DNA of 14,915 nt from NCBI GenBank assembly GCA_026400595.1, contig JAPLOT010000024.1:1-14915 (forward strand), read 5' to 3'. The notes beneath the pieces were generated by a model. The model was given only the letters and a program-made list of their open reading frames with translations, had not been told where the DNA came from and made no database searches. Source of the stretch: Alphaproteobacteria bacterium (GTDB taxonomy: Bacteria; Pseudomonadota; Alphaproteobacteria; Rhizobiales; Aestuariivirgaceae). Within the stretch, counting starts at the first letter, position 1, and every line of letters begins with the position of its first letter. Shown piece after piece: positions 7,087 to 13,895 of the stretch. The translations under genes and the position numbers were made by a program.

Positions 7087-8343
7087 TCAGTGCTTTGCGT
7101 CCAGTCCATAGGCGGTGTGCAGCGCGCGCACCGCGAGCTCGGTATAGGCCTCGTCGATCAGGACGCTTACCTTGATCTCAGAGGTGGTGATCGCCTGGAT
7201 GTTGATTCCCTTGTCGGCCAGCGAGCGGAACATCTTGGCGGCCACGCCGGCATGGCTGCGCATCCCGATGCCCACCACCGAGACCTTGGCCACGTCGGCG
7301 GAATGCTGGATATCGGCAAAGCCGATCTTGTCCTTCACGCCGCTCAGGACTTCCAGCGTCTTGCGCAGATCCTTTCGCGCCACCGTGAAGGTGATGTCCG
7401 CCGTCGATCCGTCGGCAGAGATGTTCTGCACGATCATGTCGACGCTGATGTCGGCTTCTGCGAGCGGGCCAAACAGGGAGGCGGAGACCCCCGGCTGGTC
7501 CTTCACCTTGCGGATGGCGACTTTCGCCTCGTCGCGCGAATAGGCGATACCACTGACGACATGCTGTTCCACGATACGTTCCTCATCGCAAACGAGTGTT
7601 CCGGGGCCGGTCCCATCGGGCTTGTTCTGGTCGGGCGAGTCGGGCGGCTCGAAGCTCGAGCGTACCTGCAATGGTACCTTGTAGACCATGGCCAGTTCAA
7701 CCGACCGGGTCTGCAGTACCTTGGCACCCAGCGAGGCCTGCTCAAGCATCTCCTCGTAGGAAATGCGGTCCAGTTTCCGGGCCGAAGAGACGATGCGCGG
7801 ATCGGCGGTATAGACGCCATCGACATCGGTATAGATGTCGCAGGCCGCATCGAGCGCCGCTGCCACGGCCACCGCCGAGGTGTCCGATCCGCCGCGGCCC
7901 AGCGTGGTGATGCGGCGGTCTGGGCCAAGCCCCTGGAAGCCTGCGATCACCGCCACCTGACCCTGTTCCATGCGGCGGCGCAGTTCCGCGCCATCGATGG
8001 CGGCGATGCGGGCCGCACCATGGACCCCATCCGTCTTGATCGGGATCTGCCACCCGGCCCAGGACCGCGCGGGAATGCCCATGTCCTGCAGCACGATCGC
8101 CAGCAGGCCCGAGGTCACCTGTTCGCCGGAGGCCACGACCGCATCATATTCGCGTGCGTCATGCACGGCTGCGGCTTCGCGGCACCAGCCGACCAGGCGG
8201 TCAGTGGTGCCCGACATGGCGGAGACCACGACGGCCACATGGTGGCCGGCCTTGACCTCGCGTTCGACATGGCGCGCGACGTTGCGGATGCGGTCGATGT
8301 CCGCCACCGACGTCCCACCGAACTTCATGACCAAACGGCCCAT
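7087..8343 (-). CDS. lysC: Aspartate kinase LysC
   Basis: Aspartate kinase phosphorylates L-aspartate, the first step to lysine, threonine, methionine and diaminopimelate. I chose the ATG at 8343 because it gives MGRLVMKFGGTSV, the usual family N-terminus, with GAAAGG 9 nt upstream. The open frame extends to 8490, but those 49 extra residues look non-coding. The 418-residue protein has the kinase domain at about 1-245, with KFGGTS at 7-12, GRGGSDTSA at 149-157 and YTDVDGVYTADPR at 171-183. Two C-terminal ACT domains follow at about 265-340 and 345-418, with VQNIS at 305-309 and ITTSEIKVSVLI at 385-396. These normally mediate feedback inhibition by lysine and/or threonine. It heads the minus-strand run and is divergent from ubiG, an arrangement common in Alphaproteobacteria. 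Confidence 0.97.
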   Translation of the reverse strand: MGRLVMKFGGTSVADIDRIRNVARHVEREVKAGHHVAVVVSAMSGTTDRLVGWCREAAAVHDAREYDAVVASGEQVTSGLLAIVLQDMGIPARSWAGWQIPIKTDGVHGAARIAAIDGAELRRRMEQGQVAVIAGFQGLGPDRRITTLGRGGSDTSAVAVAAALDAACDIYTDVDGVYTADPRIVSSARKLDRISYEEMLEQASLGAKVLQTRSVELAMVYKVPLQVRSSFEPPDSPDQNKPDGTGPGTLVCDEERIVEQHVVSGIAYSRDEAKVAIRKVKDQPGVSASLFGPLAEADISVDMIVQNISADGSTADITFTVARKDLRKTLEVLSGVKDKIGFADIQHSADVAKVSVVGIGMRSHAGVAAKMFRSLADKGINIQAITTSEIKVSVLIDEAYTELAVRALHTAYGLDAKH

Positions 8344-8446
8344 CGGCCCAAACCTTTCAATGTCCCTGCCGTCCGAACCCTGCGAAAGAGTCCGGCCAGT
8401 GGCCAAATCAGATCGTCGACTGAACCCCCGGGTGCGGCGCGGCGTA

Positions 8447-8475
8447 CTCATAGATGACAGCCCTGGCTTATGCAA
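8447..8475 (-). promoter_or_regulatory. Putative lysC promoter in the lysC-ubiG spacer
   Basis: The 164-bp divergent spacer (8344-8507) has an AT-richer stretch near 8447-8480. On the minus strand TTGCAT (8475-8470), a 17-bp gap and TATGAG (8452-8447) form a plausible sigma70-type promoter with a leader of about 95 nt before lysC. The ubiG promoter must overlap it, but I could not place its boxes with confidence. I see no riboswitch-like structure in the leader. Confidence 0.35.
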
Positions 8476-8507
8476 TAATGGCCCGAGCAATTTTCCGGAA
8501 CTCGTAA

Positions 8508-9260
8508 ATGACAGCTGCCGCGCCTTCGCTCGATCCGTCAGAGGTTGAGAAATTCTCGAGAATGGCCGCCGAATGGTGGAACCCGAAAGGCAAGTTCGGG
8601 GTGCTCCATGTCTTCAATCCCGTGCGCCTGCAGTACATCAAGGAGCAAGTCTGCGGCCGCCTTGGCCTTGATCCCTTCGACCGACAGCCCTTTGCCGGCT
8701 TGCGGTTTCTCGACATCGGCTGCGGCGGCGGACTGCTCTGCGAACCCATGGCCAGGCTCGGCGCGACCGTGGTGGGCGTCGACCCGTCCGAGAAGAACAT
8801 CAAGACCGCGACGGTGCATGCTGCCGAGGTCGGACTCGATATCGATTATCGTGTCGGCACTGCCGAGGACCTCGCGGCTGCGGACGAGCGATTCGACGTC
8901 ATCCTCAATATGGAGGTGATCGAGCATGTGGCCGATCCCGCAGCCTACACGCGAAGCTGTGCCGCCATGCTGAAGCCCGGTGGCCTGATGTTCGTGGCCA
9001 CCCTGAACCGAACGCTCAAGTCCTTCGGACTCGCCATCGTGGGCGCGGAGTATGTGCTGGGCTGGCTCCCCAAGGGCACGCATCAGTGGGAGAAGTTCAT
9101 CACGCCGGAGGAACTGCGGGGCTGGCTCGCCGCGAACCAGGCCGACATACGCGACGAAGTGGGAGTCACCTACAGCCCATTCTCGGGCACCTGGCGCAAG
9201 AGCAGGGACATGGCCGTGAACTACATGGTCGTGGCCGAAAAATCCGCTGACGCGGCTTAG
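8508..9260 (+). CDS. ubiG: UbiG, ubiquinone biosynthesis O-methyltransferase
   Basis: UbiG carries out both O-methylations of ubiquinone synthesis with S-adenosylmethionine, and works at the membrane on polyprenylated intermediates. The 250-residue protein has the family N-terminus VEKFSRMAAEWWNPKGKFGVLH at about 13-34, SAM motif I FLDIGCGGG at 67-75, and post-motifs NMEVIEHV at 134-141 and MLKPGGLMFVATLNRT at 154-169. It ends with the segment around THQWEKFITPEEL, as expected. The ATG at 8508 has CGGAA upstream at a normal distance. It is divergent from lysC and lies 11 nt before the xylulokinase gene, so the two are probably co-transcribed. Length and motifs are normal. Confidence 0.96.
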   Translation: MTAAAPSLDPSEVEKFSRMAAEWWNPKGKFGVLHVFNPVRLQYIKEQVCGRLGLDPFDRQPFAGLRFLDIGCGGGLLCEPMARLGATVVGVDPSEKNIKTATVHAAEVGLDIDYRVGTAEDLAAADERFDVILNMEVIEHVADPAAYTRSCAAMLKPGGLMFVATLNRTLKSFGLAIVGAEYVLGWLPKGTHQWEKFITPEELRGWLAANQADIRDEVGVTYSPFSGTWRKSRDMAVNYMVVAEKSADAA

Positions 9261-9271
9261 CGGCGCTCCCA

Positions 9272-10738
9272 ATGTTTCTTGGCATCGACATCGGGACGTC
9301 CGCCATCAAGGCCCTGCTGGTGGACGGCGACGAGAACGGCCTTGCGACGGCCACGGTCGCCGTCGCTACGTCGCGGCCACAGGCGCTCTGGTCCGAGCAG
9401 GATCCCGATGAGTGGTGGCGTGCCACCACGGATGCCGTGGCCCAGCTGCGGACGCAGGCCGGACCGGCCTGGAGCGCGGTCAGGGCCATCGGGCTTTCGG
9501 GCCAGATGCATGGCGCGGTCCTGCTCGGCGCGACTGGCCGTCCCTTGCGGCCGGCCATCATCTGGAATGACGGCCGATCGCATCGCGAGGCCAGCCGCCT
9601 CAATTTTGATCTGGCCGAGATCGGCACGATCGCGGGTGTCATTGCCATGCCGGGCTTCACCGCGCCGAAACTGATCTGGCTGCGGCAGAACGAGCCCGAA
9701 ATCTTGCGCGACACGGCGCATCTGCTTTTGCCGAAAGACTATGTGCGGCTGCAGATGACCGGGACCCTGGCCACCGACATGAGCGATGCCGCCGGAAGCC
9801 TGCTTCTGGACTGCGGCGCGCGCGACTGGTCTGATGCCATTCTCTCACAATGCGGCGTTTCGCGCCGTCAACTGCCGGAACTGCTTGAGGGCAGCGCGCC
9901 GTCCGGCCATCTCCGCGACGAACTTGCTTCGGCCTGGGGCTTGCCGAAGGGAATCGTGGTGGCAGCCGGCGCAGGAGACGCCGCTGCCGGCGCCATTGGG
10001 GTTGGCGCCATCGCGGAAGGCGATGCCTTCATCTCGCTCGGGACTTCGGCGCAGTACTTCATTGCCCGCGATGGCTACCATCCGGCCCCCGAACATCTGA
10101 TCCATACTTTCTGCCATGGTTTGCCGCAGCGCTGGTTCCAGATGGCAGCGATCCTTAACGGGGCCAGCAGCGTGGCCTGGGCCGTCGGGGCGACGGGCGG
10201 CGGCGACATAGGCGCTCTGCTGGCGGAGGTGGAGAAGGGTTACGAAGGTCCATCGCCGGTCCTCTTCCTGCCCTATCTGACCGGTGAACGGACCCCGCAC
10301 AATGATGCCCACGCCAAGGGGGTCTTCTTCGGCCTCACGCCGGTAACGACGCGTCACGACCTTGTTCTCGCCGCGCTAGACGGCGTGACACTGTCGCTGG
10401 CCGACTGTCAGGATCTGCTGGCCGAGACCGGTGGATTGCCAACTTCCGTGGCCGTCGTTGGCGGCGGTGCCCGCAGTTCGCTGTGGATGCGAATCCTTGC
10501 CAGCGCTCTCGGCCGGGAGATGGTGCTCTACGAAGGGAGCGACGTCGGCCCGGCCCTGGGTGCGGCGCGCCTTGCACGGATCGCACTGACCGGGGAAGAT
10601 CCGGACGCCGTCTGCCGCAAGCCGGCCATTGCGGCGCGCTTTGCGCCGGATGCTGCGCTGCATGCGGCCTATGGCCGGCGCCTGCAGCGCTACCGTGATC
10701 TCTACGCCGCGCTGCGCCCGGCCTTCAGGGAAGCGTGA
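9272..10738 (+). CDS. xylB: Xylulokinase-type FGGY kinase
   Basis: This FGGY-family carbohydrate kinase most closely resembles xylulokinase, which phosphorylates D-xylulose to xylulose 5-phosphate for the pentose phosphate pathway. The 488-residue product begins with the phosphate-binding FLGIDIGTSAIKALLVDGD. It has the xylulokinase GQMHG motif at 77-81, the WND segment at 98-100, the catalytic-base region AGAGDAAAGAIG with Asp236, PYLTGERTP at 334-342 and the nucleotide-binding GGGARSSLW at 397-405. No xylose isomerase, transporter or pentose regulator lies nearby. Its partner is ubiG, 11 nt upstream, and a terminator hairpin follows the stop. The kinase family is certain. D-xylulose as substrate is likely but not proven, because FGGY members switch substrates easily. 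Confidence 0.92.
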   Translation: MFLGIDIGTSAIKALLVDGDENGLATATVAVATSRPQALWSEQDPDEWWRATTDAVAQLRTQAGPAWSAVRAIGLSGQMHGAVLLGATGRPLRPAIIWNDGRSHREASRLNFDLAEIGTIAGVIAMPGFTAPKLIWLRQNEPEILRDTAHLLLPKDYVRLQMTGTLATDMSDAAGSLLLDCGARDWSDAILSQCGVSRRQLPELLEGSAPSGHLRDELASAWGLPKGIVVAAGAGDAAAGAIGVGAIAEGDAFISLGTSAQYFIARDGYHPAPEHLIHTFCHGLPQRWFQMAAILNGASSVAWAVGATGGGDIGALLAEVEKGYEGPSPVLFLPYLTGERTPHNDAHAKGVFFGLTPVTTRHDLVLAALDGVTLSLADCQDLLAETGGLPTSVAVVGGGARSSLWMRILASALGREMVLYEGSDVGPALGAARLARIALTGEDPDAVCRKPAIAARFAPDAALHAAYGRRLQRYRDLYAALRPAFREA

Positions 10739-10741
10739 GGC

Positions 10742-10763
10742 GCTGCCAGCCGCCACTGGCAGC
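10742..10763 (+). terminator. Probable intrinsic terminator after xylB
   Basis: A perfect 8-bp stem, GCTGCCAG (10742-10749) and CTGGCAGC (10756-10763), has a 6-nt loop CCGCCA and starts 3 nt after the xylB stop. A moderately T-rich stretch (ATCGTCTTTGCTT) follows. The tract is weaker than in classic terminators, but position and stem fit the end of a ubiG-xylB transcript. Confidence 0.6.
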
Positions 10764-10834
10764 ATCGTCTTTGCTTGGTGTTAGTTCGAGCAGCCTAGTT
10801 CTGGCCCAATGTGCCTTACACGGACCTTGGCAGA

Positions 10835-11946
10835 ATGAGCGATAGCGGACACGCCACGAGCCTCGGAGCAGCTGGTGTAGAGTGGCGGATGACGGCGGTC
10901 CGCCACTTGCGGCTGCTTCTGCCCCTGTTTGTCTTGGCGCTGTCGTGCGTCGCGGTATCCGACAATCTGCACTACTATGTTTTGCGCGAAGATCAGCACA
11001 TTTTCAGCGATCTGGCGATGGCGTTGATGCAGTTCACGCTGATCGGTGTCCCCACGGCCTTGCTCATGATCCTCTTTTCGGTCCTGTTCCTGGAGCGTCC
11101 AGCGAAGCTCCTGCCGGCACTGGCAAGGGCTGTGCCGCGGTTTTTTCTGCAGGCCCGGCCGCTGGCGGCGAGCCTGGCGATGGTTGTGGTCATCCAGCTC
11201 TTCATTCTCGGATTCGGCGAGATCAAGTCCCTCATTACTTATGTCAGGCCATTTGCCTGGGATCAGACCTTTGCCGAAATGGATCGCGTGTTGCATTTCG
11301 GGCACCAGCCATGGGAGCTGCTGCAGCCAATCCTTGGCTATGGGCCAATCACGCAGTTCATAAGCATGAACTACTTCCTCTGGATGTTCGTGTTGGTCAT
11401 GTTCTGGCTGCACTTCGCATTCCAAGAAACCGACGAAAAGCTGCGTTTCCAGGCAATCTTTGCCTTCATGGCAACCTGGATGATCGGGGGCAGCCTGCTC
11501 GCCACGCTGCTGTCCTCGGCGGCCCCTGCTACTATGGAAAGCTCGGACTTGGTGCAGATCCCTATGAAGGGCTGATGCACTATCTCCGGGCGACCAATGA
11601 GGTCTGGCGAATCCCCTCGGTTCAGATCCAGGAGCTCCTCTGGGAGAATTTCTCGGCCAACAAAGGTCACGCCATGACCAAGGGCATCTCTGCCATGCCG
11701 AGCATGCACAATGCGCAGGCCTTGCTGCTTGTGCTCGCGACCTGGAACAAGCAGCTCCTGCTTCGCAGTCTTTGCCTGTTTCACCTTGTACTGGTCTTTC
11801 TGGGATCAATTCATCTCGGCTGGCACTATGCCGTCGACGCCTATCTCGCCTTTGCCATCGTGGTTCCGGCCTGGGTCGTCGCAGGCTGGGTGGCGCGGAG
11901 CTGGGTCGACCCGCAGCCCCGCGTCCAGCTTCAACCCCAGACCTAG
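10835..11946 (+). pseudogene. PAP2-family membrane phosphatase/transferase, frameshifted
   Basis: Two adjacent frames together spell one PAP2-superfamily (PAP2_3 / Aur1-Ipt1-like) membrane protein of about 370 residues. The first frame, from ATG 10835, encodes 229 residues with about five membrane spans (near 22-42, 65-86, 110-128, 172-195, 205-226), then drifts into nonsense and stops at 11575. The family sequence resumes in the -1 frame at about 11521 (GPCYYGKLGLGADPYEGL). It includes the active-site PSMH (His at 11707-11709) and GWHYAVD (His at 11824-11826, Asp at 11836-11838), two more spans, and a stop at 11946. One missing base in GGCCCC (11521-11526) explains the break. Such enzymes act on phospholipid or inositol-phosphate headgroups; the substrate is unknown. 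Starts at GTG 10811 or ATG 10889 are also possible. As written, only an inactive N-terminal half would be made. Confidence 0.8.
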
Positions 11947-11959
11947 CGGCCGGAGGTCG

Positions 11960-12220
11960 TCAGCTGTGCCGGACGCCACGGCGCAGGCGGCCGTCACGGC
12001 GTTCCGACAAGGCATGCGCAACATCGCAGCTCGACGGGAGACTCAGGCCCCAGCGCAAATCATCGCGGGTCAGTCCGATGTCATGAAGCAGATAGTCGTC
12101 CATGGCCTGTAGCCTGGACAGTTGCCGCTTCGTGAGCCAGTTGCGCAGCACCCGGCGGAGCGCCGGGAAGGCGAAGGTGCTGTCCCGGAAACGTGCCTGA
12201 TGGAAAGTGTAGTCGCGCAT
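11960..12220 (-). CDS. DUF1127 small protein
   Basis: This 86-residue basic protein carries a DUF1127 motif at about 22-60: RRVLRNWLTKRQLSRLQAMDD then YLLHDIGLTRDDL. The tail after about 62 is poorly conserved and Arg-rich. Members of this family are tiny, abundant in Alphaproteobacteria and often stress-induced. A few are known to bind RNA (CcaF1 of Rhodobacter), and E. coli YjiS belongs here. I chose the ATG at 12220 because a longer frame from 12298 would run through the promoter region and adds no family sequence. The stop lies 13 nt from the convergent PAP2 gene. The gene is divergent from the MocR regulator, which is the best candidate for its controller. Specific function unknown. Confidence 0.88.
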   Translation of the reverse strand: MRDYTFHQARFRDSTFAFPALRRVLRNWLTKRQLSRLQAMDDYLLHDIGLTRDDLRWGLSLPSSCDVAHALSERRDGRLRRGVRHS

Positions 12221-12230
12221 GGCATCACCA

Positions 12231-12246
12231 ATTGTATCTATTGTAT
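12231..12246. repeat. Tandem ATTGTAT repeat before the DUF1127 gene
   Basis: ATTGTAT occurs at 12231-12237 and again at 12240-12246, a 9-bp period. On the minus strand this reads ATACAAT-AG-ATACAAT, ending 10 nt before the DUF1127 start codon. Some MocR regulators (GabR, PdxR) use direct repeats, so this could be part of an operator. It could also simply be AT-rich leader sequence. Confidence 0.35.
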
Positions 12247-12247
12247 T

Positions 12248-12275
12248 AACATCATGACTTGATTGTCGTGATGTT
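12248..12275. promoter_or_regulatory. Inverted-repeat operator candidate in the DUF1127-MocR spacer
   Basis: The arms AACATCATGAC (12248-12258) and GTCGTGATGTT (12265-12275) are complementary at 10 of 11 positions around the 6-bp spacer TTGATT. The spacer is also the proposed -35 box of the MocR gene, so a protein bound here would block that promoter. The second arm contains part of the ATTGTCG half-site. The binding protein is presumably the adjacent MocR regulator. Confidence 0.55.
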
Positions 12276-12286
12276 TGTGTTATACA
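12259..12286 (+). promoter_or_regulatory. Putative promoter of the MocR gene
   Basis: TTGATT (12259-12264), a 16-bp spacer and TATACA (12281-12286) form a sigma70-like promoter. A transcript would begin near 12293, leaving a leader of about 32 nt that is almost entirely the TGACAAT repeat structure. It overlaps the opposing DUF1127 promoter at the shared TTATAC element. Confidence 0.5.
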
Positions 12287-12308
12287 CTTTAGTGACAATC
12301 TTGCTCAA
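12279..12308 (-). promoter_or_regulatory. Putative promoter of the DUF1127 gene
   Basis: On the minus strand TTGAGC (12308-12303), an 18-bp spacer and TATAAC (12284-12279) form a good sigma70-like promoter, with five of six -10 bases matching. The start would be near 12272, giving a leader of about 50 nt. The TGACAAT half-site at 12293-12299 lies between the boxes, so occupancy should affect this gene too. Confidence 0.5.
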
Positions 12309-12332
12309 GGAAATCATTGTCACGATGACAAT
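12292..12332. promoter_or_regulatory. TGACAAT half-site cluster spanning the MocR start
   Basis: GTGACAAT (12292-12299) and ATTGTCAC (12316-12323) are a perfect 8-bp inverted repeat with a 16-bp spacer. ATTGTCA (12316-12322) also pairs with TGACAAT (12326-12332) across the 3-bp CGA, an arrangement that includes the ATG at 12325. A fourth near-copy, ATTGTCG, lies at 12262-12268. The ribosome site AAGGA (12307-12311) sits in the loop of the first repeat. Autoregulation by operator binding is likely; an RNA hairpin effect on translation is also possible. Confidence 0.55.
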
Positions 12333-13707
12333 TTGGATTCCCGATCTCGCGCCTGATCGGCCCCGCTATCTGGCCATCGCCGAGGCGATGCGTGCCGATC
12401 TGTTGCGCGGCGTACTGAAACCCGGCGACCGCCTGCCGACACACCGTGAACTCGCCTTTCGACTCGGGGTCACTACCGGCACCGTCACGCGGGCTTACGC
12501 CGAAGCCGAGAAGTTCGGTATTCTGGTCGGTGAAGTGGGGCGGGGGACGTTTCTCAAGCATCCGGGCGCGCAGGCCGCTCCCTTCGTCACGAGTGCGTCC
12601 TCGCTAATTGACCTCTCGCAGGCCTCGCCGCCCTACATTCACGAGTACCAGGACATCGATCGTGCGCTGGTGCAGCTGATGGCATCGCCGTCACGTCTTG
12701 ATTTGCTGGACTATACGCCACCAGAAGGACATCGCCTGCATCGTGCCATGGGCGCCAGGTGGCTGGCGCGGAGCGGCATCGACGTTGGGGAAGATCAGAT
12801 CATTGTCACATCCGGCGCGCATCCCGGATTGATCGCAACTCTTGCGTCGCTGTCGCAGCCGGGTGACAGCCTCTTTGTCGAGGGCCTGAACTATCCGGCC
12901 ATCAAGCCGATTGCGCGCCTGCTCGGCGTGTCATTGGTTCCGCTCGAGGCCGACGACAACGGACTGGTGCCCGAATCCCTGGAGCGGGCAGCCCGAGCGG
13001 GTGAGGCGCGGCTGCTCTATATCGTTCCGACACTGCAGAATCCGACGACGGCCACCTTGCCGCTGCAGCGCCGCCAGGCCATCGTGGAGATTGCGCGGCG
13101 ATTTGGGTTGACCCTGATCGAGGACGATCTTTTCCGCCTGCTTGATCCGCGCGTTCAGCCGCCCACGCTGTTCACGCTGGCGCCGGAGCGCACCTATCAT
13201 GTGACCAGCATTTCGAAGACCTTGTCGCCTGGTCTTCGCGTCGGTTTCGTGACGACACCGCCAGGAAAGGGCGAGCTGCTGATGCGCCACCAAACCGTGG
13301 CGAGCGGGCGCGCTGTGGGCCTCGCCGCCGAAGTGGCGCGCCATTGGATCGAGGGGGATACGGCCGACCGCATCCTTTCGGCCATCATCGCCGAGAATGC
13401 CGCCCGGCGCGACATTGCCTGCGACATCTTCCGCGGCCGCATCTTCCGCTGCAGTGCCGGCGCACCGTTCCTGTGGCTGCGGCTGCCCGATCACTGGCAG
13501 CCGGGTGATTTCGCCCGGGCCGCGCTCGACCTTGGTGTGAAGATCAGCTCCGGTCCGGTCTTTGCCATGGACCGTAGGGCCGATGATCGCGCGGTTCGCA
13601 TCTGTTTCGGCGGCAGCGCCGATCGCGCGAGTTTCCGCTCCGCCCTCGGCAAACTGAACAGCCTGCTCGACGACGTCCACGAGGAACGATTCACGCATGT
13701 GGCGTGA
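12325..13707 (+). CDS. MocR-family (GntR/aminotransferase) transcriptional regulator
   Basis: MocR regulators fuse a GntR winged helix to a fold-type I aminotransferase-like domain that binds pyridoxal 5'-phosphate (PLP) and senses amines or PLP itself. The 460-residue protein has the winged helix at about 12-78, with LLRGVLKPGDRLPTHREL then LGVTTGTVTRAY. The aminotransferase-like part follows, with VTSGAHPGL at 161-169, the cofactor-site Asn239 in TLQNPT, Asp268 in EDDLF, the Schiff-base Lys298 in SISKTLSPGLRVG, and Arg425 in AVRICFGG. All PLP residues are intact, so the domain should bind cofactor. I chose ATG 12325; the frame opens at TTG 12259, but that extension runs through promoter sequence. 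The layout with a divergent DUF1127 gene resembles E. coli yjiR/yjiS. Effector and full regulon are unknown. Confidence 0.93.
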   Translation: MTIWIPDLAPDRPRYLAIAEAMRADLLRGVLKPGDRLPTHRELAFRLGVTTGTVTRAYAEAEKFGILVGEVGRGTFLKHPGAQAAPFVTSASSLIDLSQASPPYIHEYQDIDRALVQLMASPSRLDLLDYTPPEGHRLHRAMGARWLARSGIDVGEDQIIVTSGAHPGLIATLASLSQPGDSLFVEGLNYPAIKPIARLLGVSLVPLEADDNGLVPESLERAARAGEARLLYIVPTLQNPTTATLPLQRRQAIVEIARRFGLTLIEDDLFRLLDPRVQPPTLFTLAPERTYHVTSISKTLSPGLRVGFVTTPPGKGELLMRHQTVASGRAVGLAAEVARHWIEGDTADRILSAIIAENAARRDIACDIFRGRIFRCSAGAPFLWLRLPDHWQPGDFARAALDLGVKISSGPVFAMDRRADDRAVRICFGGSADRASFRSALGKLNSLLDDVHEERFTHVA

Positions 13708-13756
13708 GTCCTTCGGGCGGCAGGTCACTTTCCGGCTGCGTTAACCTTGACTGCCT

Positions 13757-13786
13757 CTTGACTGTGCAGTCCAGGCAACCTATGTG
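13757..13786 (+). promoter_or_regulatory. groESL promoter, RpoH-like
   Basis: CTTGACT begins at 13757 and CCTATGTG occupies 13779-13786. Read as sigma70 this is TTGACT, a 17-bp gap and TATGTG. The CTTG and CCTATNT elements also fit alphaproteobacterial sigma32 (RpoH) heat-shock promoters. A start near 13793 would place the CIRCE operator immediately downstream. A small palindrome GACTG-TG-CAGTC (13760-13771) lies between the boxes, with unknown meaning. Confidence 0.7.
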
Positions 13787-13797
13787 CAGGCCGGGTG

Positions 13798-13824
13798 TTA
13801 GCACTCCTCTTTATTGAGTGCTAA
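13798..13824 (+). promoter_or_regulatory. CIRCE operator (HrcA site)
   Basis: TTAGCACTC (13798-13806), a 9-nt spacer and GAGTGCTAA (13816-13824) match the CIRCE consensus exactly. HrcA binds this element and represses chaperonin genes until heat stress. It lies just after the predicted transcription start and 71 nt before the groES ATG, so it is also in the 5' leader. Confidence 0.97.
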
Positions 13825-13895
13825 TGCAACGCCGAAGCCCTTCCCGGACTTTCGGCCAAAGCTTCAAAAACGAAGTCATTACGAGGAGTTATCGC

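Noticed and set aside
4978..8457. Long plus-strand open frames (4978-6438 and 6454-8457) opposite ptsP and lysC
   Set aside because: They are antisense to two genes with complete family motifs. Long stop-free antisense frames are expected in GC-rich coding DNA, and their translations show no recognisable domain.
8344..8490. Longer lysC start at 8490 (49 extra residues)
   Set aside because: The extension is not family-like and would run through the proposed promoter. The ATG at 8343 has a ribosome site and the conserved N-terminus.
8344..8507. Lysine riboswitch in the lysC leader
   Set aside because: The leader is short and shows no multi-helix core. Lysine riboswitches are not expected in Alphaproteobacteria.
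10882..11520. The upstream part of the -1 frame (10882-11520) as true coding sequence of the PAP2 protein
   Set aside because: It is Pro/Gly/Arg-rich and lacks membrane spans, whereas the other frame gives five spans over the same bases. Only the part after about 11521 fits the family.
11515..11530. Programmed -1 ribosomal frameshift in the PAP2 gene
   Set aside because: No canonical X-XXY-YYZ slippery heptamer is present in register at the junction and I see no strong downstream pseudoknot. A simple indel or base-call error is more economical.
10781..11809. Minus-strand open frame of 342 codons opposite the PAP2 gene
   Set aside because: Its translation is rich in Arg, His and Gln with no membrane or domain pattern, while the plus strand gives clear PAP2 sequence.
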